A stretch of 10,077 nucleotides of DNA. Source: Prevotellaceae bacterium. Lineage in GTDB: Bacteria; Bacteroidota; Bacteroidia; Bacteroidales; UBA932. Within the stretch, counting starts at the first letter, position 1. Each line of letters opens with the position of its first letter. This document shows, piece after piece, positions 1 to 7,020 of this stretch. The notes under the pieces were generated by a model. That model was not told the DNA's origin, did no database searches, and was given only the letters and a program-made list of their open reading frames with translations. The translations under genes and the position numbers were made by a program. The DNA lies in NCBI GenBank assembly GCA_031259935.1, contig JAIRKV010000255.1, forward strand, positions 1 through 10,077, given 5' to 3'.

Positions 1-269
1 AAAAAAGGCGGCGGCAGAATTTCGTCGAAAGTCCGCGCTTTGCCGACTGTCAGCACAAGTTGCGCAAGCATTGCAATGATGTCGGCAGATTTCTGTTTGG
101 CTTCAGCCCAAAGAAGATATTCGTCGTTGAAATCGATGGCATTCTGCGGACGCTTCAACCGCACGGCAAAGTCGATTTTACCGAGAATCTTTGTACAGTC
201 AAATTTTGAGAAAAATCGCTCTGCGACTGTGTTTTTTATTTCTTCTTCCTGAATGTTTGTTTGCGCCAT
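1..269 (-). CDS. Restriction-modification-type protein, N-terminal part (runs off left edge)
   Basis: The minus strand is open from ATG at 269 to the window edge, giving 89 residues beginning MAQTNIQEEEIKNTVAERFF. Residues about 30-60 contain GKIDFAV (D33) and, after a spacer, YLLWAEAK (E56-A-K58). This arrangement fits the metal-binding D...ExK core of a PD-(D/E)xK nuclease. The sequence then runs AQLVLTVGKARTFDEILPP. From memory, this start matches large single-chain Bacteroidota proteins annotated as type IIG-like or N-6 adenine DNA methylase restriction enzymes, in which a nuclease-like head precedes the methylase; the methylase itself would lie outside the window. A TAnnTTTG box at 301-308, with TTTG further upstream, places a promoter just before this start and supports it. 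The family call is good; the exact restriction type and target cannot be told. It is divergent from the Fic-family gene. Confidence 0.72.
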   Translation of the reverse strand, partial: MAQTNIQEEEIKNTVAERFFSKFDCTKILGKIDFAVRLKRPQNAIDFNDEYLLWAEAKQKSADIIAMLAQLVLTVGKARTFDEILPPPF

Positions 270-300
270 TATTTGCTGTTTTCCTGAAAATGTAGTAGCG

Positions 301-334
301 CAAAGTTAGCATAAAATATTCAATTACACACAAA
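301..334 (-). promoter_or_regulatory. Bacteroidota-type promoter for the restriction gene
   Basis: Read on the minus strand, TTTG (334-331) is followed after 22 bases by TAACTTTG (308-301), matching the Bacteroidota -33 TTTG and -7 TAnnTTTG elements. Transcription would start near 294, leaving a leader of about 25 bases before ATG at 269. Confidence 0.6.
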
Positions 335-549
335 CGGATAAAAATTGTTTTGTTTGTCAGCGAACTGTGATGGCAAAGTTCGAAGCAGGAAACAACCGAA
401 GCAAACGGAGTTAACCCTGAATTTATGGAAGAAATATATATAAAATTTACGAATTATAACCATAAATCGTTTTGCTCTATGTTTTTGATGCTTTTATATA
501 AATAATTGACATACCGAATATAACGAAATAGAAACGTGAAAATAATCGC

Positions 550-602
550 ATTATTTTTGCGGCGAATATTTTACAGATAAAAAACAATTATTATTTTTGC
601 GG
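550..602 (+). repeat. 13-bp direct repeat, two copies 40 bp apart, each holding a -7 box
   Basis: ATTATTTTTGCGG occurs exactly at 550-562 and 590-602. Each copy contains TATTTTTG, a match to the Bacteroidota -7 box. It could represent tandem promoters or a repeated operator in front of the Fic-family gene. In such AT-rich DNA, chance cannot be excluded, but 13 exact bases including GCGG is notable. Confidence 0.5.
592..599 (+). promoter_or_regulatory. -7 box TATTTTTG before the Fic-family gene
   Basis: TATTTTTG fits TAnnTTTG. Initiation about 7 bases downstream would give a very short leader to ATG at 615. It would exclude the in-frame TTG at 597, which lies inside the box, as the start. Only a poor TTTA stands at the -33 position, so the upstream copy at 552-559 is an alternative. 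Confidence 0.4.
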
Positions 603-614
603 AAATTTACTGAA

Positions 615-1676
615 ATGTATTTTGTATATAAAAATAAAAACTGTCCGGTAATAATTTGGGATAACGATGCCTTGTTAAATCCGCTTGCTGATGTCAGATA
701 TCAGCAGGGACGCCTTATCGGCACAATGGAATCTCTTTCTGTTGATTTGCAAAAAGAAGCCATTGTTGAAATATTGACTTTGGATATAACGAAATGTGTC
801 GAAATGGAAAACCTTTCGGTAGATGAAGAAATTGTACGTATATCAATTGCCTCACAACTTGGCATATACAGGCAAAAAAATGAGAAAATAGAAGGTATAA
901 CAAAAGCAATGCTGGATGCTGTATCAAATTACAGTCTGCCTTTGACCGACAAACGTTTATTTTTTTGGCATGCCAGTCTGACTTCAAAAAAACAAAAAAC
1001 ACAAGTCAAAGCATCTAAATTCGCTAAAATAAAGAAAGTTGTATATAAGACAATCGGAAAAGAAACAACAGGTTTCAGGGCAACGGCAAATAATGAAATA
1101 TCTAATTTTATCACTTGGTTTAATACTGAAAACAATCTGGATTCCGTTATAAAAGCAGCCATAGCGCATTTGTGGTTTGTTGCGATTCGACCTTTTGATG
1201 CTGGAAATGTGCGAATTGCAGGGATTATCACAAATATGCTTCTTGCACGAGCTGACAATACTTCGCATCGATTTTACAGCATGCTGGCTCAAATAAAATC
1301 CGGACAAAAACAGTATCAGTTGGTTTTGGAAGAAACACAGAATGAGAACTTTGACGTTACCGACTGGCTGCTTTGGTTTTTCGACTGTATGAAAAAAGCC
1401 TTGCAAGCGACAGATATAATACTGCTGAACATTTTGAAAAAATCCGAATTTTGGAAAAATCATGCCGGCACGCCTCTTAATAACCGGCAGCGATTTGTTA
1501 TAAATAAACTGTTGAGCGAAACCGATGGCATTCTGCAATCGTCGAAATGGGCGCAAATTGCCAAATGCTCGTCTGACACTGCTTTACGCGACATTAAAGA
1601 TTTGACGGAAAAAGGAATTATGCGTAAAAAATCGCAGGGCGGACGCAGTACAAATTACGAACTTGTGAAATTTTGA
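615..1676 (+). CDS. Fic-family protein (DUF4172 N-terminus, winged-helix C-terminus) with a degenerate catalytic motif
   Basis: The product has 353 residues. Start ATG at 615 is preferred because MYFVYKNKNCPVIIWD lines up residue for residue with the usual DUF4172 start (M-x-W-x-W-Q-x-K-x-W-P). Residues 1-85 are DUF4172-like. The N-terminal inhibitory helix motif (S/T)xxxE(G/N) appears as C61-V-E-M-E65-N66, so Glu is kept but Ser/Thr is Cys. Residues about 112-265 are the Fic fold. Active Fic enzymes carry HPFxxGNGRxxR there and transfer AMP from ATP to target hydroxyls. Here the motif is RPFDAGNVRIAG (192-203): catalytic His is Arg192, the phosphate-loop Gly is Val199 and the last Arg is Gly203. 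The segment before it (about 121-150) also looks shortened and poor in the usual glycines. Residues 288-352 form an intact winged helix with TALRDIKDL and GGRSTNYEL. I infer loss of AMP transfer and possibly a retained DNA-binding role. An undecayed frame argues against a fresh pseudogene, though a recent one is possible. Confidence 0.85.
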   Translation: MYFVYKNKNCPVIIWDNDALLNPLADVRYQQGRLIGTMESLSVDLQKEAIVEILTLDITKCVEMENLSVDEEIVRISIASQLGIYRQKNEKIEGITKAMLDAVSNYSLPLTDKRLFFWHASLTSKKQKTQVKASKFAKIKKVVYKTIGKETTGFRATANNEISNFITWFNTENNLDSVIKAAIAHLWFVAIRPFDAGNVRIAGIITNMLLARADNTSHRFYSMLAQIKSGQKQYQLVLEETQNENFDVTDWLLWFFDCMKKALQATDIILLNILKKSEFWKNHAGTPLNNRQRFVINKLLSETDGILQSSKWAQIAKCSSDTALRDIKDLTEKGIMRKKSQGGRSTNYELVKF

Positions 1677-1724
1677 CAGCCGTATAAAACATTTTTTATT
1701 AATTTTACATAACATTTTTATTTA

Positions 1725-1758
1725 TTTGTGTGTAATCGGAATTTTTCATCTACATTTG
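1725..1758 (+). promoter_or_regulatory. Promoter for the DUF3109 gene
   Basis: TTTG (1725-1728) and TACATTTG (1751-1758) are separated by 22 bases, the same spacing as the minus-strand promoter at 301-334. Transcription would start near 1765, so the leader to ATG at 1905 is about 140 bases, with no obvious strong hairpin. Confidence 0.6.
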
Positions 1759-1904
1759 TATTGTTTTTCAATCGGACTGTTCGAATAATTCGTTTTAATA
1801 ATGGTATCGCATTTATATGATTAATAATCATAATATTACGAGAAATTCGACATGCTGATTGATAATTGTATGTGCAATTTTAGTTCAATTAATGTTTTAA
1901 TTTG

Positions 1905-2489
1905 ATGATAATAGATATTGATGATAAATTATTGAGTTCGGATTTATTTACCGAATATTTTTGTTGCAATTACGAACACTGCGGAGGAATTTGCTGTGTT
2001 CACGGCGATAGCGGAGCGCCTTTGGAAGAAAAAGAAAAAGAAATTCTCAACGAAAATATTGATAAAATTTTGCCGTATATGAAACGCGCAGGTAGAGAAA
2101 TTGTTGAAAAAGAAGGCGTTGCTACAATTGACCGCGAGGGCGATTTGGTAACTCCGCTGATAAACGGCGAAGAATGTGTGTTTTCTTTTTACGATGAAAA
2201 TGCTAATTGCTTTTGCAGCATCGAAAGCGCATATATGGATAAAAAAATTGACTTCAAAAAACCTGTTTCCTGTCATTTATATCCGATTCGCGTAAAAAAA
2301 ACCGGAGAAACAACAATGTTGAACTACGATAAATGGAGCATTTGCCAGTGCGCTCGAGATAAAGGAAAAAACGAAAATGTTTTTGTTTACGAATTTTTAA
2401 AAGGGGCAATAGTCAGATGCTTTGGTAATGAGTTTTATACAAAACTTGAAAATGTTAATAAATTAATAAAGACAACAAAAAATATTTAA
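1905..2489 (+). CDS. DUF3109 family cysteine-rich protein
   Basis: The product has 194 residues. ATG at 1905 (MIIDIDDKLL) matches the usual start of DUF3109 proteins; a TTG one codon earlier is less likely. Twelve cysteines are present, including a dense N-terminal set C20, C21, C26, C30, C31 (GGICCVHGDSGAP). Further conserved-looking blocks are DREGDLVTPLINGEECVF, NCFCSIESAY (C102, C104) and KPVSCHLYPIRV (C123). The pattern is like that of the YkgJ-type zinc or iron-cluster families, so metal binding is a reasonable inference, but no reaction is known to me for this family. Length and motif order are normal for Bacteroidota members. No signal peptide or membrane segment is seen, so it is probably cytoplasmic. 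It is followed after 16 bases by the acidic gene at 2506 and likely shares a transcript with it. Confidence 0.88.
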   Translation: MIIDIDDKLLSSDLFTEYFCCNYEHCGGICCVHGDSGAPLEEKEKEILNENIDKILPYMKRAGREIVEKEGVATIDREGDLVTPLINGEECVFSFYDENANCFCSIESAYMDKKIDFKKPVSCHLYPIRVKKTGETTMLNYDKWSICQCARDKGKNENVFVYEFLKGAIVRCFGNEFYTKLENVNKLIKTTKNI

Positions 2490-2505
2490 ACTAAAAAATA
2501 AAAAA

Positions 2506-3096
2506 ATGGAAAATAATTATAACGAAACAGATGCTGCAATCTTTGTACATAAATATGTTTCTTTGCCGACACAGCAAAAATACACGCCGGCGCAAATAGA
2601 ATATTTGCTTGATTTGATATATGAATATTATGATGTAACCGATAATGATGGAAATGGTACCGATATTAATGTAGTGGAAATGATATCATTTATCAATAAA
2701 AATATCAGCAAAGATTTTTGCAGTCCGATTGGATACAAAGAGATAGAAGAACTTTTAAACGCCGATAACGCTTATATGGAAAGCATAGGAATATTTGAAT
2801 CGGAAATCAGTGTTGATTGTTTTGATGGTGAGGATCTTATAAGCATAGAAAATATTATTGACGATATTTATGCATTATTACCGCAGAACATAAAATACAG
2901 ATATAAAAAAGATGATGTTTTTGATGTGCTCTGTATGGAATGCGACTATGTGAATCATATTGAAACAGAAGAAATTGACGAAGATGAAATGTGCGAATAT
3001 ATTCAGCAGAGTGCAGCCGACAAAGATATTGAAATATCAATTGAAGACATAAAAAGTATTTTGACAATTGAAGCATCTTTTCTCGGAGAATACTGA
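2506..3096 (+). CDS. Acidic protein of unknown function with internal duplication
   Basis: The product has 196 residues and is very rich in Asp and Glu. I do not recognise a named family. The protein appears to be two copies of one unit. Copy A (about 9-96) runs helix-PAQIEYLLDLIYEYYDV, an acidic spacer, EMISFINKNISKD, then YKEIEELLNADNAYMESIGI. Copy B (about 115-196) runs helix-YKKDDVFDVLCMECDYV, an acidic spacer, EMCEYIQQSAADKD, then IEDIKSILTIEASFLGEY. The order hydrophobic helix, acidic linker, EM...I..., (Y/I)(K/E)(E/D)I(E/K), A..(Y/F)(M/L) is the same in both. It has no signal peptide or transmembrane segment and would be a soluble helical protein. It starts at ATG 2506, 16 bases after the DUF3109 stop. 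The gene looks real from its length, its neighbour spacing and its two-fold pattern; the function is unknown. Confidence 0.8.
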   Translation: MENNYNETDAAIFVHKYVSLPTQQKYTPAQIEYLLDLIYEYYDVTDNDGNGTDINVVEMISFINKNISKDFCSPIGYKEIEELLNADNAYMESIGIFESEISVDCFDGEDLISIENIIDDIYALLPQNIKYRYKKDDVFDVLCMECDYVNHIETEEIDEDEMCEYIQQSAADKDIEISIEDIKSILTIEASFLGEY

Positions 3097-3104
3097 TTAT
3101 TTCT

Positions 3105-3112
3105 TAAATTTG
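3105..3112 (+). promoter_or_regulatory. -7 box TAAATTTG before smpB
   Basis: TAAATTTG matches TAnnTTTG and lies 43 bases before the smpB start. It would give a leader of about 36 bases and an smpB-miaA transcript separate from the upstream pair. The -33 element is weak. Confidence 0.5.
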
Positions 3113-3155
3113 CAGTACACACATCTTGCTTTTACAATAAGCAATTAATAAATTT

Positions 3156-3602
3156 ATGCAAAAACGCAGGTCAAATATTGAAATATTAAATAAAAAAGCG
3201 AGTTTTGAATTTATTTTACTCGAAAATTTTACGGCAGGAATTGTACTTTGTGGAACCGAAATAAAATCAATTCGCGCAGGCAAAGCATCAATAGTCGAAA
3301 GTTACTGCTATTTTATTGGCAGACAATTATATATACGCGGAATGCATATTGCCGAATACTGGTGGGGAAATTTGAATAATCACGAACCGAAACGCGAGCG
3401 CAAATTATTGCTCAATGCCAAAGAAATAAACAAACTTCTGCGGCGCACAAAAGAACGCGGATTTACCATTGTGCCAACAAAACTTTTTATTTCCGAAAAC
3501 GGATATGCCAAACTCGAAATTGCTCTTGCACGAGGCAAAAAAGTATATGATAAACGCGAGTCGATAAAAGAAAAGGATATACGCAGAGCAATGGAAAGGT
3601 GA
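3156..3602 (+). CDS. smpB: SsrA (tmRNA)-binding protein SmpB
   Basis: The product has 148 residues. SmpB binds tmRNA and brings it to ribosomes stalled without a stop codon, so that the nascent chain is tagged and the ribosome released. Family hallmarks are all present: NKKASFEFILLENFTAGIVL, GTEIKSIRAGKASI, then the YIRGMHIAEY segment, KRERKLLLNAKEI, the GFTIVPTKLFI strand, KLEIALARGKKVYDKRE and the basic tail ending DIRRAMER, which enters the decoding centre. The length is normal for Bacteroidota (E. coli has 160). ATG at 3156 gives the usual short basic start. miaA begins 34 bases after the stop, suggesting one operon. tmRNA itself is not in the window. Confidence 0.96.
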   Translation: MQKRRSNIEILNKKASFEFILLENFTAGIVLCGTEIKSIRAGKASIVESYCYFIGRQLYIRGMHIAEYWWGNLNNHEPKRERKLLLNAKEINKLLRRTKERGFTIVPTKLFISENGYAKLEIALARGKKVYDKRESIKEKDIRRAMER

Positions 3603-3636
3603 TAATGTTAAAAATCTATAGTTCAAGATATTATAT

Positions 3637-4569
3637 ATGTCTGCAAAAGTAAAATTGTTAAGTATTTTAGGCGCAACCGCTACAGGAAAAACCATGATTG
3701 CCGTTGCTGTAGCCGGCGAATTAAACGGCGAAATACTTTCTGCAGATTCGCGTCAGGTATATAAAAATATGAATATTGGAACCGGAAAAGACCTTGATAA
3801 TTATCTTGTTAACGGCAATCGGATTCCATATCATCTTATTGATATTGTTGATGTTGGATATAAATATAATGTTTTTGAATATCAGCGCGATTTCTATAAA
3901 GCGTATAATGATATTTGCGGAAGAAACAGACAGCCTGTACTTTGCGGCGGTTCGGGAATGTATATCGAAGCTGTGATAAATGCTTACAATATGCCCGAAA
4001 CACCTGTAAATCACATATTAAGAGCCGATATTGAAAAAAAATCGGATGCCGAACTCATGAACCTTTTATCGTCGTTGAAAAATCTGCATAATAAAACCGA
4101 TTACGATACACGCAAACGTATGATACGCGCTATAGAAATAGAAATATTTAAAAAAGAAAACGATATTCAATATTCAAATTATGAGAGGTTTGATAATATT
4201 TATTTTGGAATAATATTTGATACTGACACACGCAGAAAACGCATAACCGAACGCCTGGATTACAGATTAAAAAACGGAATGATTGAAGAAGTGAAGCAAC
4301 TTTTGCAAAATAATATTTCGGCAGACGACTTGATTTATTACGGACTGGAATATAAATTTATCACTCTTTATCTGATTGGCAGATTGCGTTATGACGAAAT
4401 GCGGCAACAACTTAATATTGCTATTCACCAATTTGCAAAGCGCCAAATGACATGGTTCAGAGGAATGGAACGCAGAGGCGCAAAAATCAATTGGATTGAC
4501 GGACATTTGCCTGATGACGAAAAAATAAAATTAATAAAACGCATATTCTTTAATGATTTTGAGCCATGA
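3637..4569 (+). CDS. miaA: tRNA dimethylallyltransferase MiaA (GTGKD-type)
   Basis: The product has 310 residues. MiaA transfers a dimethylallyl group from DMAPP to N6 of A37 in tRNAs reading UNN codons. Visible are the P-loop GATATGKT (12-19), LSADSRQVY with the catalytic-type Asp37, GGSGMY (104-109), a RKRMIRAIEI helix, RRKRITERLDYRL followed by GMIEEVKQLL, and the C-terminal AKRQMTWFRG (267-276). Two places differ from the textbook form: IGTGKD (47-52) instead of IGTAKP, and YYGLEYKF where GY(K/R)E/Q is usual. I recall this form as one of two MiaA-like paralogs carried by many Bacteroidota, so a second, canonical copy may exist elsewhere in the genome. It lies downstream of smpB on the same strand with a 34-base gap and is likely co-transcribed. 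Confidence 0.88.
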   Translation: MSAKVKLLSILGATATGKTMIAVAVAGELNGEILSADSRQVYKNMNIGTGKDLDNYLVNGNRIPYHLIDIVDVGYKYNVFEYQRDFYKAYNDICGRNRQPVLCGGSGMYIEAVINAYNMPETPVNHILRADIEKKSDAELMNLLSSLKNLHNKTDYDTRKRMIRAIEIEIFKKENDIQYSNYERFDNIYFGIIFDTDTRRKRITERLDYRLKNGMIEEVKQLLQNNISADDLIYYGLEYKFITLYLIGRLRYDEMRQQLNIAIHQFAKRQMTWFRGMERRGAKINWIDGHLPDDEKIKLIKRIFFNDFEP

Positions 4570-4992
4570 AAACCTGTGATTTGTAACATTTCAGGAATTG
4601 AGTTCGAAATTGCAACTGTATTAAATAATTGTTTATAAATAAATTACTTCTTGTAATTTTGTAAATACAATTTTAATTTTTAAGTGATGTTTAACCATCT
4701 TCTTTATTTTTTAAAATGGCAATCAATCTGTAACGCATTATTTTTACGCTAAAAAACATAAGTTTATTTCCTGATTATAAATTTTTTATATTACATACAA
4801 TTTAAAGTATTATTAATTTTTTAACGCAGTTTGTAACAGATATTTCGTATATGCTTAAACAGGTCGTTCCTTACGAATAGCGATTTTAGAAAATCATATT
4901 TTACAATTCTTTGATTATAAACATTTATGCTTCATGCGTTTGTCCTGAATTTTATTGCAATCATTGTAAAATTAAACAAAATATCTGTGTTT
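4570..4992. other. Convergent intergenic region, very AT-rich, with one orphan promoter-like site
   Basis: This stretch of 423 bases lies between the ends of miaA and the large lipoprotein gene. No coding frame looks real. TAATTTTG (4654-4661, plus strand) fits the -7 box, with ATTG (4628-4631) 22 bases upstream, so a short non-coding transcript towards 4990 is possible but unsupported. A weak A/T-only hairpin at 4949-4972 lies just past the lipoprotein stop. TGTAAC occurs several times. No strong terminator is visible for either gene. Confidence 0.4.
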
Positions 4993-6774
4993 TTACAGTT
5001 TCAAATCGGGATTTCCGTTGTTTCCGTTTATTGTTCCGCCTGTCTGGTTAAATATTGCGCCGTATTTGGAGATATACACGCCGCTTCCGCCGCCAACGGG
5101 AGCAGTATTATTGGTTATTTTTCCGTTTGAAAGATTGAAAATACCATAACCGGAAACGCTTATGCCTCCGCCTTTTTCATTTGCTTTATTGCCGCTAATT
5201 TCGCCGCCGCTCATTGTAAATTCGCCGAAACCGTTAATACTTACGCCGCCGCCGTCATCAGTATTTCCATCGGCGCCGTTATTGCTTATCAGTCCGCCGG
5301 ATAAATGAAACGAACAGTACGAATCAACATAAACGCCTGCGCCCGATTTCGCGGCTTTTCCTTTTGTAGTGCAGTCTTTAATCGTGCCGCCTTTCATCGA
5401 AAACGAACTGTGTATACTCAGTTTGTCATTGGCAATATAAACGCCTGCGCCGCCGAGCGCTATACAGTTGCTGATTGTTCCGTCAATCATTTCGAGCGAA
5501 GATTTTTCGATATAAATGCCGCCGCCGAAATTTTGATTGTTAATAACAGTATTACCGCCGGTTAGCGTAATATTACCGTCTATTGTTACACGGTTATCAA
5601 TAATATTCAATACTCGAGCCTTATTGTTTGCATCTAATGTGCCGCCCGAAGATGAGCCGCGAAGTACAATATCCGGATATATTCCGGCGCCTGTAATGTT
5701 TACCAGACTGTTATTGGACAAACCGGCTTCGGTAGTCGGATTAACAATGCCGTTTACAACAATTACCGCTTTTTTGCCGCCCGTGAATTTATTGTTTGCT
5801 TTTGCTTTTTTTATCTGGTCAAGAATATCTTTCATTTTTTGAGATGTTCCGGCAGGTGCGCCTTCGATGTTATTCGAGTTTGATATATACCATGTTAGAA
5901 GCGAAGTTTGCTTTTCCGTAACATTAATAATGCAAGTAGCCGTTTTTCCGCCATCTTCGGAAGTTACGGTAATGGTTGCTGCGCCGGCTGATTTTCCTGT
6001 TATCAATCCGTTTTCATTTACCGTTGCAACATTTTCATCACTTGACTTAAATGTAACTTTTTTATTTGTTGCGGCGGCAGGCTGCACATGTACAATAATT
6101 TTTGTTGTTTGATTTACTTCTATGCCTGCATCCATGAGTGTTAGCGCTATTCCTGTTACAGATATGGCATCTGTGTCAACGGTAACAATGCAACTGTCTT
6201 TTTTCCGTCCGTCGTTAGTTGTAGCAATAATTGTTGCCTTACCTGCCGATATTCCTGTTATCAGTCCGTTTTCATTTACCGTTGCAACATTATCATCATT
6301 CGATTTAAATGTAACTTTTTTATTTGTTGCGTCAGTCGGCAAAACGGCAGCCGCAAGTTGAAAGGTTGCTTTTATTTTTATTTTTGCCGTTTCAGGCGTT
6401 ACTTTTATTCCTGTTACGGGCACAGATATTGCATTAACGGTAACAATACAACTGTCGATTTTTCCATTATTGACTGTTGTTGCGGTAATGACTGCCTTCC
6501 CGACAGATATTCCTTTTATCAAACCGCTGTCATCTACCGTTGCTATGCCGGGATTTCCCGACAACCATTTAACAGTTTGATTTGTTGCATTATTCGGAAT
6601 TATGGAAGGGATGAGTTTTGCTTCGCTTCCTGTATTTAGCGAAACAGTGTTTTCGTTGAGTTTTATACCTGTAACAGGTACGACAGGTTCTTCGTTTTGT
6701 TTTTGGCACGATATTGATGCGATACATATCATTGCCGATAAAATAATTTCCTTAAAAATTTTTCTTTTTTTCAT
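4993..6774 (-). CDS. Surface-type lipoprotein: three BIG2 domains plus beta-helix-like repeats
   Basis: The product has 593 residues. The start MKKRKIFKEIILSAMICIAS is a lipoprotein signal peptide, with the lipidated Cys at 23 (SISC, a relaxed lipobox) followed by QKQNEEP. Three BIG2 (bacterial Ig-like) domains follow at about 33-115, 119-199 and 204-286, each with VTGI, ATNxxV, S(N/D)xxxATV..(N/S)GLI.G.S.G.A and a last strand containing a Cys (109, 195, 281). A linker follows (about 287-335). From about 336 to the end are glycine/asparagine-rich repeats of the type GGG(V/I)YI...F.MSGG.ISNN, about six units, as in right-handed beta-helix and pectate-lyase-fold surface proteins. I infer an outer-membrane-anchored protein with an Ig-like stalk and a beta-helix head that binds or acts on a carbohydrate or surface partner; no catalytic residues can be assigned. 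No type IX sorting domain is seen. It is a paralog of the gene at 7101-7706, which lies upstream on the same strand. Confidence 0.85.
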   Translation of the reverse strand: MKKRKIFKEIILSAMICIASISCQKQNEEPVVPVTGIKLNENTVSLNTGSEAKLIPSIIPNNATNQTVKWLSGNPGIATVDDSGLIKGISVGKAVITATTVNNGKIDSCIVTVNAISVPVTGIKVTPETAKIKIKATFQLAAAVLPTDATNKKVTFKSNDDNVATVNENGLITGISAGKATIIATTNDGRKKDSCIVTVDTDAISVTGIALTLMDAGIEVNQTTKIIVHVQPAAATNKKVTFKSSDENVATVNENGLITGKSAGAATITVTSEDGGKTATCIINVTEKQTSLLTWYISNSNNIEGAPAGTSQKMKDILDQIKKAKANNKFTGGKKAVIVVNGIVNPTTEAGLSNNSLVNITGAGIYPDIVLRGSSSGGTLDANNKARVLNIIDNRVTIDGNITLTGGNTVINNQNFGGGIYIEKSSLEMIDGTISNCIALGGAGVYIANDKLSIHSSFSMKGGTIKDCTTKGKAAKSGAGVYVDSYCSFHLSGGLISNNGADGNTDDGGGVSINGFGEFTMSGGEISGNKANEKGGGISVSGYGIFNLSNGKITNNTAPVGGGSGVYISKYGAIFNQTGGTINGNNGNPDLKL

Positions 6775-6893
6775 TGTTTTACTTGTTCTTATAAAAAATT
6801 CTTTTACTTTTTTGTTCTGTTTAAATATGTCAGCGTGTTGTTTGTTCTTTTGCGGTAAATCGAAAAAACAGGTATTTCATCGTTTGGATATTA

Positions 6894-6962
6894 AAAATAT
6901 ATTCATTGTATCAGATCAGGCAAAGAACATGTCGATCTAATCTGTACAATGAATTATATTTT
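6894..6962. repeat. Long imperfect inverted repeat in the lipoprotein leader
   Basis: The left arm is AAAATAT (6894-6900), ATTCATTGTA (6901-6910), an unpaired T, and CAGAT (6912-6916). The right arm is ATCTG (6940-6944), TACAATGAAT (6945-6954), an unpaired T, and ATATTTT (6956-6962). This gives about 22 pairs with two single-base bulges and a 23-base loop. Within the loop edges AGATC (6913-6917) can instead pair with GATCT (6934-6938). Transcribed on the minus strand it lies between the promoter-like box and the start codon. It could be a structured leader, an attenuator (T-rich bases follow it on the minus strand) or a small mobile palindromic element. Confidence 0.7.
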
Positions 6963-6981
6963 CAAAGCTTCTACAAATGCG

Positions 6982-7020
6982 CAAGATTTAATACAATCAT
7001 AAAAACTTGCAGCAAACGTA
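6982..7020 (-). repeat. Shared promoter/leader block, copy 1
   Basis: On the plus strand CAAGATTTAAT (6982-6992) is followed by AAAAACTT and then the box CAAACGTA. The same order and spacing occur at 8108-8145, where the two 20-base segments ending at the -7 box agree at 16 of 20 bases. It marks the start of the leaders of both paralogous lipoproteins. Confidence 0.6.
7013..7020 (-). promoter_or_regulatory. -7 box for the large lipoprotein gene
   Basis: The minus strand reads TACGTTTG, a match to TAnnTTTG. Transcription would begin near 7006, leaving a leader of about 230 bases. No clear TTTG stands at the -33 position. Confidence 0.5.

Larger units (their letters stand above)
270..614. other. 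Divergent intergenic region between the restriction gene and the Fic-family gene
   Basis: This stretch of 345 bases is AT-rich and has no convincing gene. It holds the minus-strand promoter of the restriction gene at its left end and two TATTTTTG boxes facing the Fic-family gene at its right end. A 14-codon frame from ATG at 371 is too short and context-free to call. I see no strong hairpin or tRNA. Confidence 0.6.

Noticed and set aside
40..252. Plus-strand 70-codon frame at the left edge
   Set aside because: It is a shadow of the minus-strand restriction gene, which has recognisable nuclease-like motifs and a promoter.
371..415. 14-codon frame starting MAKFEAGNNR
   Set aside because: Too short, and no supporting context.
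597..614. TTG start giving six more residues for the Fic-family protein
   Set aside because: The TTG lies within the TATTTTTG box, and ATG 615 aligns exactly with the DUF4172 start.
4571..4594. CCTG...CAGG hairpin just after miaA as terminator
   Set aside because: Only four firm pairs with a large loop and no T-run.
4949..4972. Hairpin ATTTTA/TAAAAT as terminator of the large lipoprotein gene
   Set aside because: The stem is six A/T pairs only and no T-run follows it on the minus strand, so it is too weak to call.
5305..6639. Plus-strand open frames opposite the large lipoprotein gene
   Set aside because: They mirror the repetitive BIG2 and beta-helix coding sequence and show no sensible protein features.
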